DNA of 64,000 nt, taken from contig NZ_VULO01000008.1 of assembly GCF_009696615.1 (NCBI RefSeq), positions 1 to 64,000 on the forward strand, in the 5' to 3' direction. This document shows positions 27,984 through 37,000 of this stretch, in pieces (the stretch's first letter is position 1; each line of letters begins with the position of its first letter). Below the pieces are notes generated by a model, which was given only the letters and a program-made list of their open reading frames with translations, had not been told where the DNA came from and did no database searches. A program made the position numbers and the translations under genes. This DNA is from Scrofimicrobium canadense. Lineage in GTDB: Bacteria > Actinomycetota > Actinomycetes > Actinomycetales > Actinomycetaceae.

Positions 27984-28343
27984 CTAAACTACTCTTCCAG
28001 ACACAGCGACCTCTTCTATCCACTCTATCCAAACAGGTGGTAGCTCAACTGCATAGCCCGGCTTCGTACTATCAACGCGTTTCGGTGCGAATCCACACTG
28101 ATTCGCTGAATTCTTTCTATAGCCTATTTGAGGTATCGTATTTTCCTTAACGAAATCATCAAACCACTTTGGTACCTTAAACTCTACGACTTGCCCACCC
28201 GATCGTCTATTCGCCGAAAAATAAGCTGCATGCTCCCCGTTATCGGCACTCACCGTCAAATTGGAGCCGTGTTCAGCTATCTTTATGCGTCCACTCTCAA
28301 TTTTTATACGGACCTTACTTACCCTATTTCCTGTTCCTCCTCC
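27984..28343 (-). pseudogene. Orphan toxin tip, TreTu-like
   Basis: The conserved part reads GGQVVEFKVPKWFDDFVKEN, then IPQIGYRKNSANQ, and ends GYAVELPPVWIEWIEEVAV. I recognise this pattern as the TreTu toxin tip of polymorphic toxins. The frame is open upstream to a TAG at 28344-28346, through a GGGTG linker-like start. There is no secretion domain and no good start codon (TTG 28259 only). It is a headless cassette followed by a putative immunity gene. The copy could become active only if joined to an upstream toxin body. Confidence 0.55.
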
Positions 28344-28345
28344 CT

Positions 28346-28373
28346 AAACTATGCCATTGAGACCTCCATCCTT
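28346..28373. repeat. 28-bp exact direct repeat, copy 2
   Basis: Exact second copy of 27492-27519. Here it is not in an open frame: it reads into a TAG at the head of the TreTu-like tip. It appears to be the stub of a second copy of the 193-aa gene. The next 106 bases (to 28479) hold no gene I can support. Confidence 0.9.
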
Positions 28374-28479
28374 TTCACACAAGCGACAATTTCAGACACA
28401 TTGCCGTCGCCAACGGTGCGGGTGGCACGAGGGCTGCGTCAGGTTCGGGTCATGCAAACTGGGCTCTGCTATCAGTGGA

Positions 28480-28833
28480 TTAGCGGCGCCACGCTGGCGG
28501 GACGTACATCTGGTCAGGTGTCAACTCACGACCAGTTGGCGTCTCGACAATGTGTATCCCCTCTTCATCAACCACGATCTGTAAATCGCTTCCAACAGGA
28601 AGATCATAGATACCGATCAAAGCGGGCTCAATCTCACAAGCGTCGTTGAAGTCAGTGATACGCCAGTTCGCAGAGTCTGCAAGATACTCACTGGTATCTG
28701 CCGCACTCATAATACGCCAACCATTATCATAAGGCGCCTTTGACGACTCACGCAGCATCCACCGCACCGGGGCCCGACCTTCCCACGCATTCACTGTCAT
28801 CAAACACGCACCAGCTTGCGGAATAAACTCCAT
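28480..28833 (-). CDS. DUF2185/Imm33-like immunity protein
   Basis: The 117-aa protein fits the DUF2185 pattern: ACLMTVNAWEGRAPVRWMLRES, then DNGWRIMSAADTSEYL, then DLPVGSDLQIV. In polymorphic toxin systems this family serves as immunity (Imm33-like). A strong AAGGGAG precedes the ATG. It lies 15 bp after the ankyrin-type gene. No adjacent intact toxin is obvious, so it may be an orphan protecting against toxins of sister strains. Confidence 0.65.
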   Translation of the reverse strand: MEFIPQAGACLMTVNAWEGRAPVRWMLRESSKAPYDNGWRIMSAADTSEYLADSANWRITDFNDACEIEPALIGIYDLPVGSDLQIVVDEEGIHIVETPTGRELTPDQMYVPPAWRR

Positions 28834-28848
28834 AACTACTCCCTTGTC

Positions 28849-29415
28849 CTAGGAAACCACGTCGATATCTTGCCCAGACGCCGCAGCATAGGCAAGAACC
28901 TCATCACTAATCACACCAAACATCGTTCGAGCAAGCGACCGCCCCACACTCATATCGCGCTTATTATCAACATGTGCCGTCAGGTCGGGCCGAGAATGCT
29001 CCGTGACCGCAACAAAAGCAGCCCGTAAATACTCCGGCGTAGGCGAAATTTCTCTGGAAAGCATTTTCAGCGGAAGACCGAATCTGGGGGAGCGCAGATC
29101 AATATCCGCCCCACCATCTAACAACCGGCCAATGAGAGCAGCCTCACCCTCCACATCCCGCTCACGCTCACGCCCCCACAACACATGAAGCACATTTATC
29201 CGGTCACCATCCACACTAACCAGGCTGGCGTCCGCACCATCATCAAGCAAACGATTCGCAATCGCCAACCGCGCCACAGGATCTCGATTCGCCAGGGCCT
29301 TACCAAGGTATCCAAGCCCACTCGCTGTTACAATAAACGGCATTGTCACGGGATCATAGACAGCCATAAACTCTTCATAAGTCCCATACTCCGCCAGATA
29401 GAGCGGTGAAGACAT
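28849..29415 (-). CDS. Ankyrin-repeat protein, putative immunity protein
   Basis: The 188-aa protein has ankyrin-type units: ANRLLDDGADASLVSVDG then INVLHVLW, and IGRLLDGGADIDLRSPRFG then PLKMLSRE. GGAGG precedes the ATG. It begins 21 bp after the stop of the GH-E-like toxin tip, so it is inferred to be that toxin's immunity protein; ankyrin proteins are often found in this role. No signal peptide is seen. Confidence 0.65.
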   Translation of the reverse strand: MSSPLYLAEYGTYEEFMAVYDPVTMPFIVTASGLGYLGKALANRDPVARLAIANRLLDDGADASLVSVDGDRINVLHVLWGRERERDVEGEAALIGRLLDGGADIDLRSPRFGLPLKMLSREISPTPEYLRAAFVAVTEHSRPDLTAHVDNKRDMSVGRSLARTMFGVISDEVLAYAAASGQDIDVVS

Positions 29416-29435
29416 TACATCCTCCTATTTTCGTA

Positions 29436-30180
29436 CTATTCATCAATATGTGATTGGTTTCTAAGCGGGTCCTCAACCCGATAGTTCTCTGGATTGCGAT
29501 ACTTTTTCAGGAATTCCTCCTTTGAGATCTTCCCGCTAAGATATTCCTCCCGGAGGTTAGCATATCTAGCTTCAGGGATGTGACCCATGTCCCAGAGTCC
29601 AGCGCGAGGATCCCCAGGTCTCCACTCAATCAGTTTCCACTCACCCGCAATATCCTTGACCCACAGCTGGTCCGCTCCCGGAAGTCTCGGCGGGGCATCT
29701 AGAACTCCATTTTCGATGTCCCGAATTTGCCGTGCACGAGTATTGTCCTATACCTGCTCAATTTGCCCCGACGCATAGCGAGGCCGACTATTAGCATACG
29801 GAAGACGCTTCCCATTAGCGTCATACCCAAAGGAATTCGGCTCACCACGGCTTGGCAACCGACCAGCCGGACGCTCAACTGACCCGTTACTGGGTGCGTA
29901 TTGCGTTGCGGAGTCCGTTTTGTGTGCTTTTGAGGATGCGTCCTACTGGGATAAAGGTCAGGGCTGCTTCGGCAAGGAATTGCCGGGTAGATGTTTCACC
30001 GTCAAGGAAACGCCGAATCATGTCAGCAGTAAGAATCGCCCCAGCAACGGTCCCGATAATCAGCCCAATAGGAGCAAAAATGAAAGCTGCAACAAACCCA
30101 CCTGAGCTGACAAAGCCTCTGCCGCGCAGCCTTCCCACGTCAGTTTAACTTCCGTGTTGGGAATGCATGTCCCAAGATTT
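29436..30180 (-). pseudogene. Decayed type VII toxin with GH-E-like nuclease tip
   Basis: Three parts can be read on the minus strand. First, a scrap like the secretion domain of the full toxin (TWEGCAAEALSAQV, near 30120-30165). Second, the membrane/linker part (GFVAAFIFAPIGLIIGTVAG to STQNGLRNA), nearly identical to residues 255-325 of the full toxin. Third, a GH-E-like tip: PYANSRPRYASGQIEQV, a TAG at 29748-29750 where relatives have Trp, then WDMGHIPEARYANLREEYL and a tail ending NQSHIDE. Frames change between the parts, and about 190 codons between part one and part two are deleted. The gene is dead as it stands. Confidence 0.75.
29901..30099. repeat. 199-bp toxin-linker repeat, copy 1 (in decayed toxin)
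   Basis: Aligns without gaps to 32104-32302 in the full toxin gene, with about 8 mismatches by eye (about 96 % identity). It codes for the hydrophobic linker and the segment RFLDGETSTRQFLAE. The match stops abruptly on both sides, which marks the module borders. Confidence 0.9.
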
Positions 30181-30248
30181 GTTCGTTTGAGTAGGGCAAC
30201 ACTGATTCAGTCGGCTGTTTCCAGCTTCCACTCACTCAAAAAGCAACA

Positions 30249-30848
30249 CTATTCAAAGGTAAAGTTCACCGACGCACCTTCAGGTAGGTCCTTTACCTGA
30301 GCATAAATCTGTGCGCCAACAGTCCAATTCACTTCCAAATCAGCAACCTCAAGGTTATCCACTCCCTCACTGCCCCCAAGGAAAATCGGGACCTCATAAG
30401 CCACACAACTATCGAAAGGGATCACCGAATTCTCAGCACCGACCATCCCACGCCATTGATCTAACAACTCCCGTTCAAAAACAGTGTCAAAAGCATGATC
30501 ATCTTTCAACGCCGCAATAAAATTCTCAACACTACACACCGCGTCAATACTTCCACGCCCTATATCTGCCACCCAAATATCAGACTCTCCCCCACCACTA
30601 TCAACAGTCGCATACTGACGCCCCTGCCAGTCAAAAGCCAACACGTCAACCCCACGCGCAGCAAAATCAGGGAAAGCCTCACCCACCAAAGCCCGGTACA
30701 GCGGCCCCGTCTCAGCATCATGAAACCGCAACATACCCTGATTCAACGACACACCACAATACCCATTATCAGCAAATACCGGTCGCATATGCTCAACCAC
30801 ATACCTACCACCCTTACCACCAGTTAACTGGTCAACAACAACACTCAT
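30249..30848 (-). CDS. Tdi1/DUF1851-like immunity protein
   Basis: The 199-aa protein has the DUF1851/GAD-like layout of immunity proteins such as Tdi1: LRFHDAETGPLYRALVGEAF, then VLAFDWQGRQYATVD, then a C-terminal VPIFLGGSEGVDNLEVADLE. The start is uncertain: ATG 30848 lies just after the upstream gene's stop, and ATG 30860 overlaps it slightly. It is the second gene after the full HNH-tipped toxin. It may protect against a toxin no longer encoded here. Confidence 0.65.
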   Translation of the reverse strand: MSVVVDQLTGGKGGRYVVEHMRPVFADNGYCGVSLNQGMLRFHDAETGPLYRALVGEAFPDFAARGVDVLAFDWQGRQYATVDSGGGESDIWVADIGRGSIDAVCSVENFIAALKDDHAFDTVFERELLDQWRGMVGAENSVIPFDSCVAYEVPIFLGGSEGVDNLEVADLEVNWTVGAQIYAQVKDLPEGASVNFTFE

Positions 30849-30853
30849 ACCAC

Positions 30854-31567
30854 TCACCATCCGCTTTTTTCTTCGCTCCACGGGCCTCTGCCCGGAAACG
30901 ACTGTAACGCTTCAATCAACCGATCCACCTGACCCACAATCCGCTCCCTAGGCCACACATCACTGCCACCATCAGCCCACATCGACAACAAAACACCAAT
31001 ATCATGCCCGATGTCGTCAATCATCAAACTATCTATAACCTTCTCACTGTAATAATCCTGCCAATACTTCTTCTCATACCCCTCAAGACCTAACTCCAAC
31101 GGATTACGCAACCACTCCCCCCTCAACTTGTCTTCACGAAGCGGCCTCGGCTCACCCGTAAACCAATCACGACGCCGATACCCCTGCAAAGGCTCCAACA
31201 CCCCCACAGACTCCTCATCCCCAGCCTGCACCGCGAAATAATACGGATACAAAAAACACCTCTCCACATACGACAAATCAATCTCCCACAAATCCCGATC
31301 CACCGGCTCCAACAACACCGCAGTCCCCACCGTGCGCCGATAATACCCATACAAACACAACGTCAACACCACCGCACGAACCGTGCGAATACCCCCACTA
31401 TTCACACTCAACTTAAACTTCCCCCGGTCCACATCACGAAAACCATTAGAAAGCCACACCCGCGGAACCGGCACACCCCGCACATCCAAAGACTCCCGAA
31501 TCCGCCCCACCAAAACCTCAGCCTCACCACGAGACTGCCGATACCTCACAAAACCCACAACACACAC
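30854..31567 (-). CDS. Hypothetical protein directly after HNH toxin, putative cognate immunity
   Basis: A 237-aa protein with no recognised family. The GTG start is the base after the toxin's TAG stop, so the two are cotranscribed and probably coupled. This position is the usual one for the cognate immunity gene. The N-terminal half is basic and beta-rich (RAVVLTLCLYGYYRRTVGTAV); the C-terminal half is helical and Trp-rich (WQDYYSEKVIDSLMIDDIGHD). No signal peptide or membrane segment. Confidence 0.5.
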   Translation of the reverse strand: MCVVGFVRYRQSRGEAEVLVGRIRESLDVRGVPVPRVWLSNGFRDVDRGKFKLSVNSGGIRTVRAVVLTLCLYGYYRRTVGTAVLLEPVDRDLWEIDLSYVERCFLYPYYFAVQAGDEESVGVLEPLQGYRRRDWFTGEPRPLREDKLRGEWLRNPLELGLEGYEKKYWQDYYSEKVIDSLMIDDIGHDIGVLLSMWADGGSDVWPRERIVGQVDRLIEALQSFPGRGPWSEEKSGW

Positions 31568-33055
31568 CTACCCATCAAAAACAAAAACCAAACGATCAGA
31601 TTCCTCAACATGTCCCAGCCTATGGTGTATCTGAGAGCCAAAACTACGGTTGACACTGCGATCCAAGAGCTGCAGATTATCTATATGATGTTCTCCTCCC
31701 AGCTGCAAATCGAGAATATGATCTACATCCTTTCCTCTTGCTGAACCTTTCCCATGGATGCTTTCCCAAAGCCTGCGAGCGTTTCCCCTGCGACTGAGCG
31801 AGTTAACATCATCGATTTTCTTGGGATTTCGCGCATTGATCTGCTCAATCTTATGTTTCGCCTCCGCAATTTGCTCGGGAGTCCAATTCTTCTTCGGCCG
31901 CAGACGGATTTCCAGCGTCCCATCACTACGACGATAAACTCCCTTTGCTACACGGACCGGCGGCTGCGCATCGACTCCCTTGCTCCCACCAGTATCTATA
32001 GATCTACCATTTGGTTTCCTCGAAGACCCTTTTATTCCAGTTTTTTGGGAAATCCGGCCGCCACCCAACGGATTCTTTGGCGAACCACCCCTCACGAATC
32101 TGTTTGCGTTGCGGAGTCCGTTTTGTGTGCTTTTGAGGATGCGTCCTGCTGGGATGAAGGTCAGGGCTACTTCGGCAAGGAATTGCCGGGTAGATGTTTC
32201 ACCGTCAAGGAAACGCAGGATCATGTCAGCGGTAAGAATCGCCCCAGCAACGGTCCCGATAACCAGCCCAATAGGAGCAAAAATGAAAGCGGCAACAAAC
32301 CCGACAACGGTGGCGATAGTGACGATGGTTTGCCATAGTTCACTGTTAGCTACAGACTCCCACCAATGATCCCTGCGAACACTTTCTTCTTTGGCTTCTT
32401 CAACCCTGGCAACAAAGTTTTGCGCGGCCTCCTCATAATCTTGTTTAGCAGCCAGAATCATCTTTCTCGCCGCTTCAAAACGAGACGTAGCCCCGCTAAG
32501 AGCTGATTGAGCATCCGTAACACCCATTGAGGCCTGCGCCACCTGGGACCGCGCAGAAGATATGTCCTGAACTGATGGAATATCCACCCATGATGGTGGC
32601 TCATCCACATTCTTGTACCGCCAGTACACTTCCTCTTGACTGGCCAGGTTCCCTTGCCACCATGACTGGTGAGCAAGCGCCTGATCGAGAGCGGCCTGCG
32701 CGGCATCAATATCTGCTTGAGCGCCAAGCGCGTCCTCTAAACCCCGATCCGCTTGCCCCTGGCAAGAATCCATAGCCGAAGACCACGCTGCGAGTGCATC
32801 AGCTACCATCCCATACGCCATCTCACACTTAGACATGTTGGCAGGAAGGTCACTGACCTGAGCTGAAAAAGCCTCCGCAGCGTGGCCTTCCCACACCCCA
32901 TGCGCAGTATCAACCCGGGCGAGGATGCTTCCAGCTTCCCTAGCCGTGTCCTCAACCTGGCAAAAACGTCTAGCCAAAGAATCCACTCCATGGGTACTAC
33001 CAGGAGTCGGATCAGATGCTAAACCAACCAGCGACCAATCCCCACCACGGCTCAT
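31568..33055 (-). CDS. Type VII-secreted polymorphic toxin with HNH-type nuclease tip
   Basis: A 495-aa modular toxin. Residues 1-110 form a helical WXG100/LXG-like secretion domain (HGVWEGHAAEAFSAQVSDLP). Residues 110-240 are a coiled-coil stretch. Residues 245-290 are hydrophobic (GFVAAFIFAPIGLVIGTVAG), followed by RFLDGETSTRQFL. A Gly/Ser/Lys-rich linker runs from about 330 to 375. The C-terminus holds an HNH/endonuclease-VII-like tip: GKDVDHILDLQLGGEHHIDN, then LLDRSVNRSFGSQI. The catalytic DH and downstream Asn are present, so it looks intact. GAGGAAG precedes the ATG. It follows two small Esx-type genes and precedes its likely immunity gene. Confidence 0.8.
   Translation of the reverse strand: MSRGGDWSLVGLASDPTPGSTHGVDSLARRFCQVEDTAREAGSILARVDTAHGVWEGHAAEAFSAQVSDLPANMSKCEMAYGMVADALAAWSSAMDSCQGQADRGLEDALGAQADIDAAQAALDQALAHQSWWQGNLASQEEVYWRYKNVDEPPSWVDIPSVQDISSARSQVAQASMGVTDAQSALSGATSRFEAARKMILAAKQDYEEAAQNFVARVEEAKEESVRRDHWWESVANSELWQTIVTIATVVGFVAAFIFAPIGLVIGTVAGAILTADMILRFLDGETSTRQFLAEVALTFIPAGRILKSTQNGLRNANRFVRGGSPKNPLGGGRISQKTGIKGSSRKPNGRSIDTGGSKGVDAQPPVRVAKGVYRRSDGTLEIRLRPKKNWTPEQIAEAKHKIEQINARNPKKIDDVNSLSRRGNARRLWESIHGKGSARGKDVDHILDLQLGGEHHIDNLQLLDRSVNRSFGSQIHHRLGHVEESDRLVFVFDG
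32104..32302. repeat. 199-bp toxin-linker repeat, copy 2 (in full toxin)
   Basis: Partner of 29901-30099, about 96 % identical over 199 ungapped positions. It encodes residues of about 250-318 of the full toxin and gives the homology needed for recombination between the expressed gene and the downstream tip remnant. Confidence 0.9.
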
Positions 33056-33133
33056 AAACCACTTCCTCTTCGACCTCTTCGTCCGCTATTCGTGTCTTCT
33101 TACCGTGCGTGGGACCACACCACCACTGATGCC

Positions 33134-33454
33134 CTAATACTGAGGGACAACAGCAGAAGTACTCCCTTGTTCAACCTGAAGAGAAGCCGCAATATCAGCA
33201 TCACCGCTCTCATACGTTGCAGCCGAATCAATAAGCATCTGGCCTAGAGCATCAGCTGAACCCCGCAAAAGACGACGCCCCCGCGACCAATGCGACTCAA
33301 AACCCCCAACCGCTGCTATCACAGCAGGGGACCCTAACGAGTCTTCTTCCGCGGCAATCCTTTCCCCTAACCCATCCAAAAGATCACGAACCTGAAACAG
33401 TGAATTCCCCAGGTCATCTAACGCATCTATATCTGCTACCAACCGATCTACCAC
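33134..33454 (-). CDS. Small Esx/EspC-like type VII secretion partner
   Basis: A 106-aa helical protein with the layout of ESX-secretion-associated or EspC-like proteins: helix-turn-helix of about 100 residues, with W in GFESHWSRGRRLLRG, and a short flexible tail. The GTG start has GTGAGG 8 nt upstream. It lies between the WXG100 gene and the toxin. By comparison with LXG toxin operons it probably pairs with the toxin's N-terminal domain for export. Confidence 0.6.
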   Translation of the reverse strand: MVDRLVADIDALDDLGNSLFQVRDLLDGLGERIAAEEDSLGSPAVIAAVGGFESHWSRGRRLLRGSADALGQMLIDSAATYESGDADIAASLQVEQGSTSAVVPQY

Positions 33455-33520
33455 AGGCTAGCCTCACTCACCATTGTTCTTACGCAACCACACCGCCAAA
33501 GACCACGTGTATCCGCAGCA

Positions 33521-33817
33521 TCAGCCACTAATCGCCGAAGAAAGCTCACTATCTAACTGCTCAAAAGCCTCCGCAGCCTTCTGCAAGAACAAACGCATTC
33601 CTTCCAACCCGCTAATAGTCTCTGTAGCACCCCGATTGAACTCTTCATACGAAGTCTGGAACGCACCCGAAGCCTGATCCGTTTGGAACCCCGCCGACAC
33701 CAACTCATCAACCGCGTTCTTCAACTCAGTCAGTTTTCCCTCAATATCACTTTGCCCACTCTCAAGGCGGCCCCTCACAGATTCCAAATCCTGATACGTA
33801 ACATTCACATTAGCCAT
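33521..33817 (-). CDS. WXG100-family (EsxA-like) protein
   Basis: A 98-aa protein of the WXG100 family, small helical-hairpin proteins exported by type VII systems. The turn motif is degenerate (SAGFQTDQASGAFQTSYEEF, with AGF for WXG). The C-terminal half has LEGMRLFLQKAAEAFEQLD, a pattern typical of EsxA. ATG 33817 follows GGGAG and is preferred to 33841. It is the first gene of the minus-strand toxin operon and diverges from eccC. Confidence 0.8.
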   Translation of the reverse strand: MANVNVTYQDLESVRGRLESGQSDIEGKLTELKNAVDELVSAGFQTDQASGAFQTSYEEFNRGATETISGLEGMRLFLQKAAEAFEQLDSELSSAISG

Positions 33818-33970
33818 AACACAATCTCCCAAGACCATCACTACATATTAATTACCGACCGGAAAGCTCGGTCTCGACTCGGAGACTACCACCCACACAA
33901 CACCATTTCAGCTGTTAAGCCCACATTTCAAACAAAACACTGTCATAGCACATCACAGAAACCGAACTCC

Positions 33971-33999
33971 TTGACAGACACCACGAACACATGTACCAC
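33971..33999 (+). promoter_or_regulatory. Candidate promoter of the eccC-like operon
   Basis: A consensus -35 box TTGACA (33971-33976) is followed after 17 bp by TACCAC, a weak -10. It lies in the roughly 240-bp region between the divergent WXG100 and eccC genes, 61 bp upstream of the TTG start. No other feature in that gap is clear. Confidence 0.35.
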
Positions 34000-34059
34000 T
34001 ATTTACTGAACTATCGGTAATCTACGATCCATACCACCACACCCCAAAGGGGACACCCC

Positions 34060-37000
34060 TTGCTCATCACCGCGCAACTCACCCCAACCCACCCAACCTC
34101 GCTCATTCATATCGACACCCCAAAAGACACGCACATAGAGCATTCCCTCAACGCAATACGCGTTCGGTTAGGTGGAGATATCACTACTGAGAGCAAAACA
34201 TGGGCATATCCATACCCCCTAGTTCAGGGCCAAGATCCTGTGGGACAAGGATCTCATCTGTGTTTCACGGAACCTGCCTGGCAGAACCTTTCTCACGAAC
34301 CAGCCATAAGTTATGTCCGCATCGTCAGTGGTACGGGAACTGGAACGATATACGCATGTTCCTCAGGAATTGTTGCTATCGGAGCAAGCCCCCGGGCAAC
34401 CATTCAGGTTGGACAACCTTATGTAGGTGCAGATGACCTAGTTATCAATATTGCTGCCGATGGGACAATGACACCCACCTATATTCCTGCCCATGATCCC
34501 TTGATTCGTCTCTCTTCCGAGATAAGAGTGGGACAACCGCTTCAAGGCATTCACCACATCGGTTTCAAAGACTGCGTTGTTGAACTAGGCGCTGGCCAGT
34601 GGGGAACCTCAGCGGCAGTGATACCCAGTGAGAGCGGAACACTTAAATACACGCGCCCCCCGCGCCTACTACCCGAAGAGAATCCAACAGACTTCCATCT
34701 GCCTCGCAAGCCGGATGAACCCGAAAAACAGCCACTTCCCTGGCTGATGGCAGTAATGCCACTCGTGACGGGAATCGTGATGGCCCTGGTATTTTCCAAT
34801 CCCAGAATGTTGATCTTTGGTCTGCTCTCGCCATTCATGTTGGGGGCAGCGTACGTTACTCGTGGCAAGAATACGAAGAAACGCTACCTATCGATGGTCA
34901 AAGCGTATGAGGAAGAACGTAGCCAAACAGAAGCTGATGCGCGTCAAGCATTAGATATGGAAGCTCAGCAACGTCTCTACGATCATCCAGATGCCACAGT
35001 ATTAGGAATGACCGCCACGACACCAACAACGCGTCTGTGGGAAAGACGGCCAGGAGACCCAACATGGCTGAATATCAGGTTGGGTTCAACGACAACCAAG
35101 TCGAATATCAAACTCAACGATCCCAACCAACTACACCACAAGCGCGAGGTGTACTGGGAAATTCCTTTCGCACCGGTATTTGTTGATCTCACCAAAGTCG
35201 GTGTCCTTGGTGTGGCCTCAAGAAACCTCAACCCCGCCGAAGCCACTCACATTGGCAGCTGGATTACCACACAATTAGCATTACTCCACAGCCCCTCTGA
35301 TCTCAGCCTATATCTGTTAGTGTCACCTGGAAATCAAGGCGCATCACGCAGTACAACCTGGAGTTTTTTCCCTTGGCTTCCCCACAGTTACCCGCTCACA
35401 TCCTCAAATTCTTTGCGCCGCATTGGTTCTACAATGACCACGATTTCAGCGCGCATTGCTGAACTCAACGCACTCTTAGACCAAAGAATAGAAGAGTCAC
35501 AAGAACAAAACTCTAGCCGATATGTGGGACCCGTTGATGTCGTTGTCATGGATGGAGCAGCTACTTTGCGTTCCCTGCCCGGCATGGCACGAATCCTAAA
35601 AATAGGACCACGCTACGGCATATATTCGATCTGCCTCAACCACGATGAACGCGTACTTCCCGAAGAATGCGAAGCCGTATTCGTCGTTGATGGTCCTCGA
35701 TCTATTCTCACTCAACACCGCAGCGAAACACAGACCAAAGTTTCCGCAGATCTGGTGACACCAGACTGGCTGGATTGGGTATCACGATCAATCGCTCGCA
35801 TTGAAGATTCAACGCCAACCACCAACGAAGCCACTATTCCCGATCAGTCCCGACTGCTCGAAGTACTCAGCCTTGAGAATCCAACAAAAGAAGATATTTT
35901 GGCCCGGTGGCGCATGAGGGGACGTTCAACCGTTGCCACTATAGGGGAATCTCTGGGCGGACCTTTCAGCATAGACCTGGTAAAAGATGGGCCCCACGGG
36001 CTGATTGGCGGCACCACCGGCTCAGGAAAGAGTGAGTTCTTACAGACCATAATTGCTTCACTAGCAGTTGCCAACACACCCTCAGAAATGAACTTTGTTC
36101 TCATCGACTACAAAGGGGGCGCGGCGTTCAAAGATTGCGAACACTTACCTCACACGGTTGGAATGGTTACCGACCTCGACACCCACCTGGTTGAGCGCGC
36201 GCTAGTATCATTGGGAGCCGAATTGCGACGCCGCGAGCACCTGCTGGCACAAGTCGGCGCAAAAGACCTTGAGGATTACCAAGATATTGCCGTGAAACAA
36301 GCACTACCCTCATTACCGCGATTACTGGTCGTCGCAGACGAATTCGCCTCGCTGGCACGTGAACTCCCACAATTTATCACTGGCTTGGTGAACCTTGCGC
36401 AAAGAGGGCGGTCGTTAGGGATTCATTTATTGCTGGCAACTCAGCGCCCCTCAGGTGCGATATCACCCGAGATTCGGGCCAACACCAATCTGCGTATCGC
36501 GTTGCGGATGACAGATGGGGCAGAAAGCACTGATGTGATCAACTCCCCCGAAGCCGGAAACATTTCGAAATCAACGCCCGGCAGGGCCCTAGCCCGACTT
36601 GGAGCAAACTCACTCATTCCCTTCCAAGCATCACGTGTAGGGGGCAGGGCACCCGGAACCACAGAAGATAACGAACTCATCGCACCGATGGTAACTACCC
36701 TCACCTTTGATGACCTCGGCTGCCCGCCGCCAAGACGCGAAAAAGAAGAAGGTGCTACTGATGTTGAAGTGACTGACCTGAAACTGCTGGTGGAGTCAAT
36801 AAAGCAAGCTTACGTCGAAGGTCAATATCCGCAACCGCGGCGCCCATGGCTGCCACAACTTCCCCCGCAGATCGAGCTTGCTTCCCTGCTATCAACCGTT
36901 GCAGAAGGCTCAAAAAACATTGTCTTTGGTATTCAAGACGTGCCCGAAAAGCAGGCACAGGTACCAGCAACATTCGATCTTGTGAGTTCCGGTAATCTCT

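Noticed and set aside
29748-29750. TAG as a recoded (read-through) codon in the GH-E-like tip
   Set aside because: The same gene also has a frame change and a large deletion, so ordinary decay explains the stop.
28128-31634. Plus-strand ORFs across the toxin locus (for example 28128-28649, 30495-30827, 31754-32338)
   Set aside because: They are antisense shadows of minus-strand toxin and immunity genes, rich in His/Pro/Thr/Ser with no domain pattern or ribosome sites.
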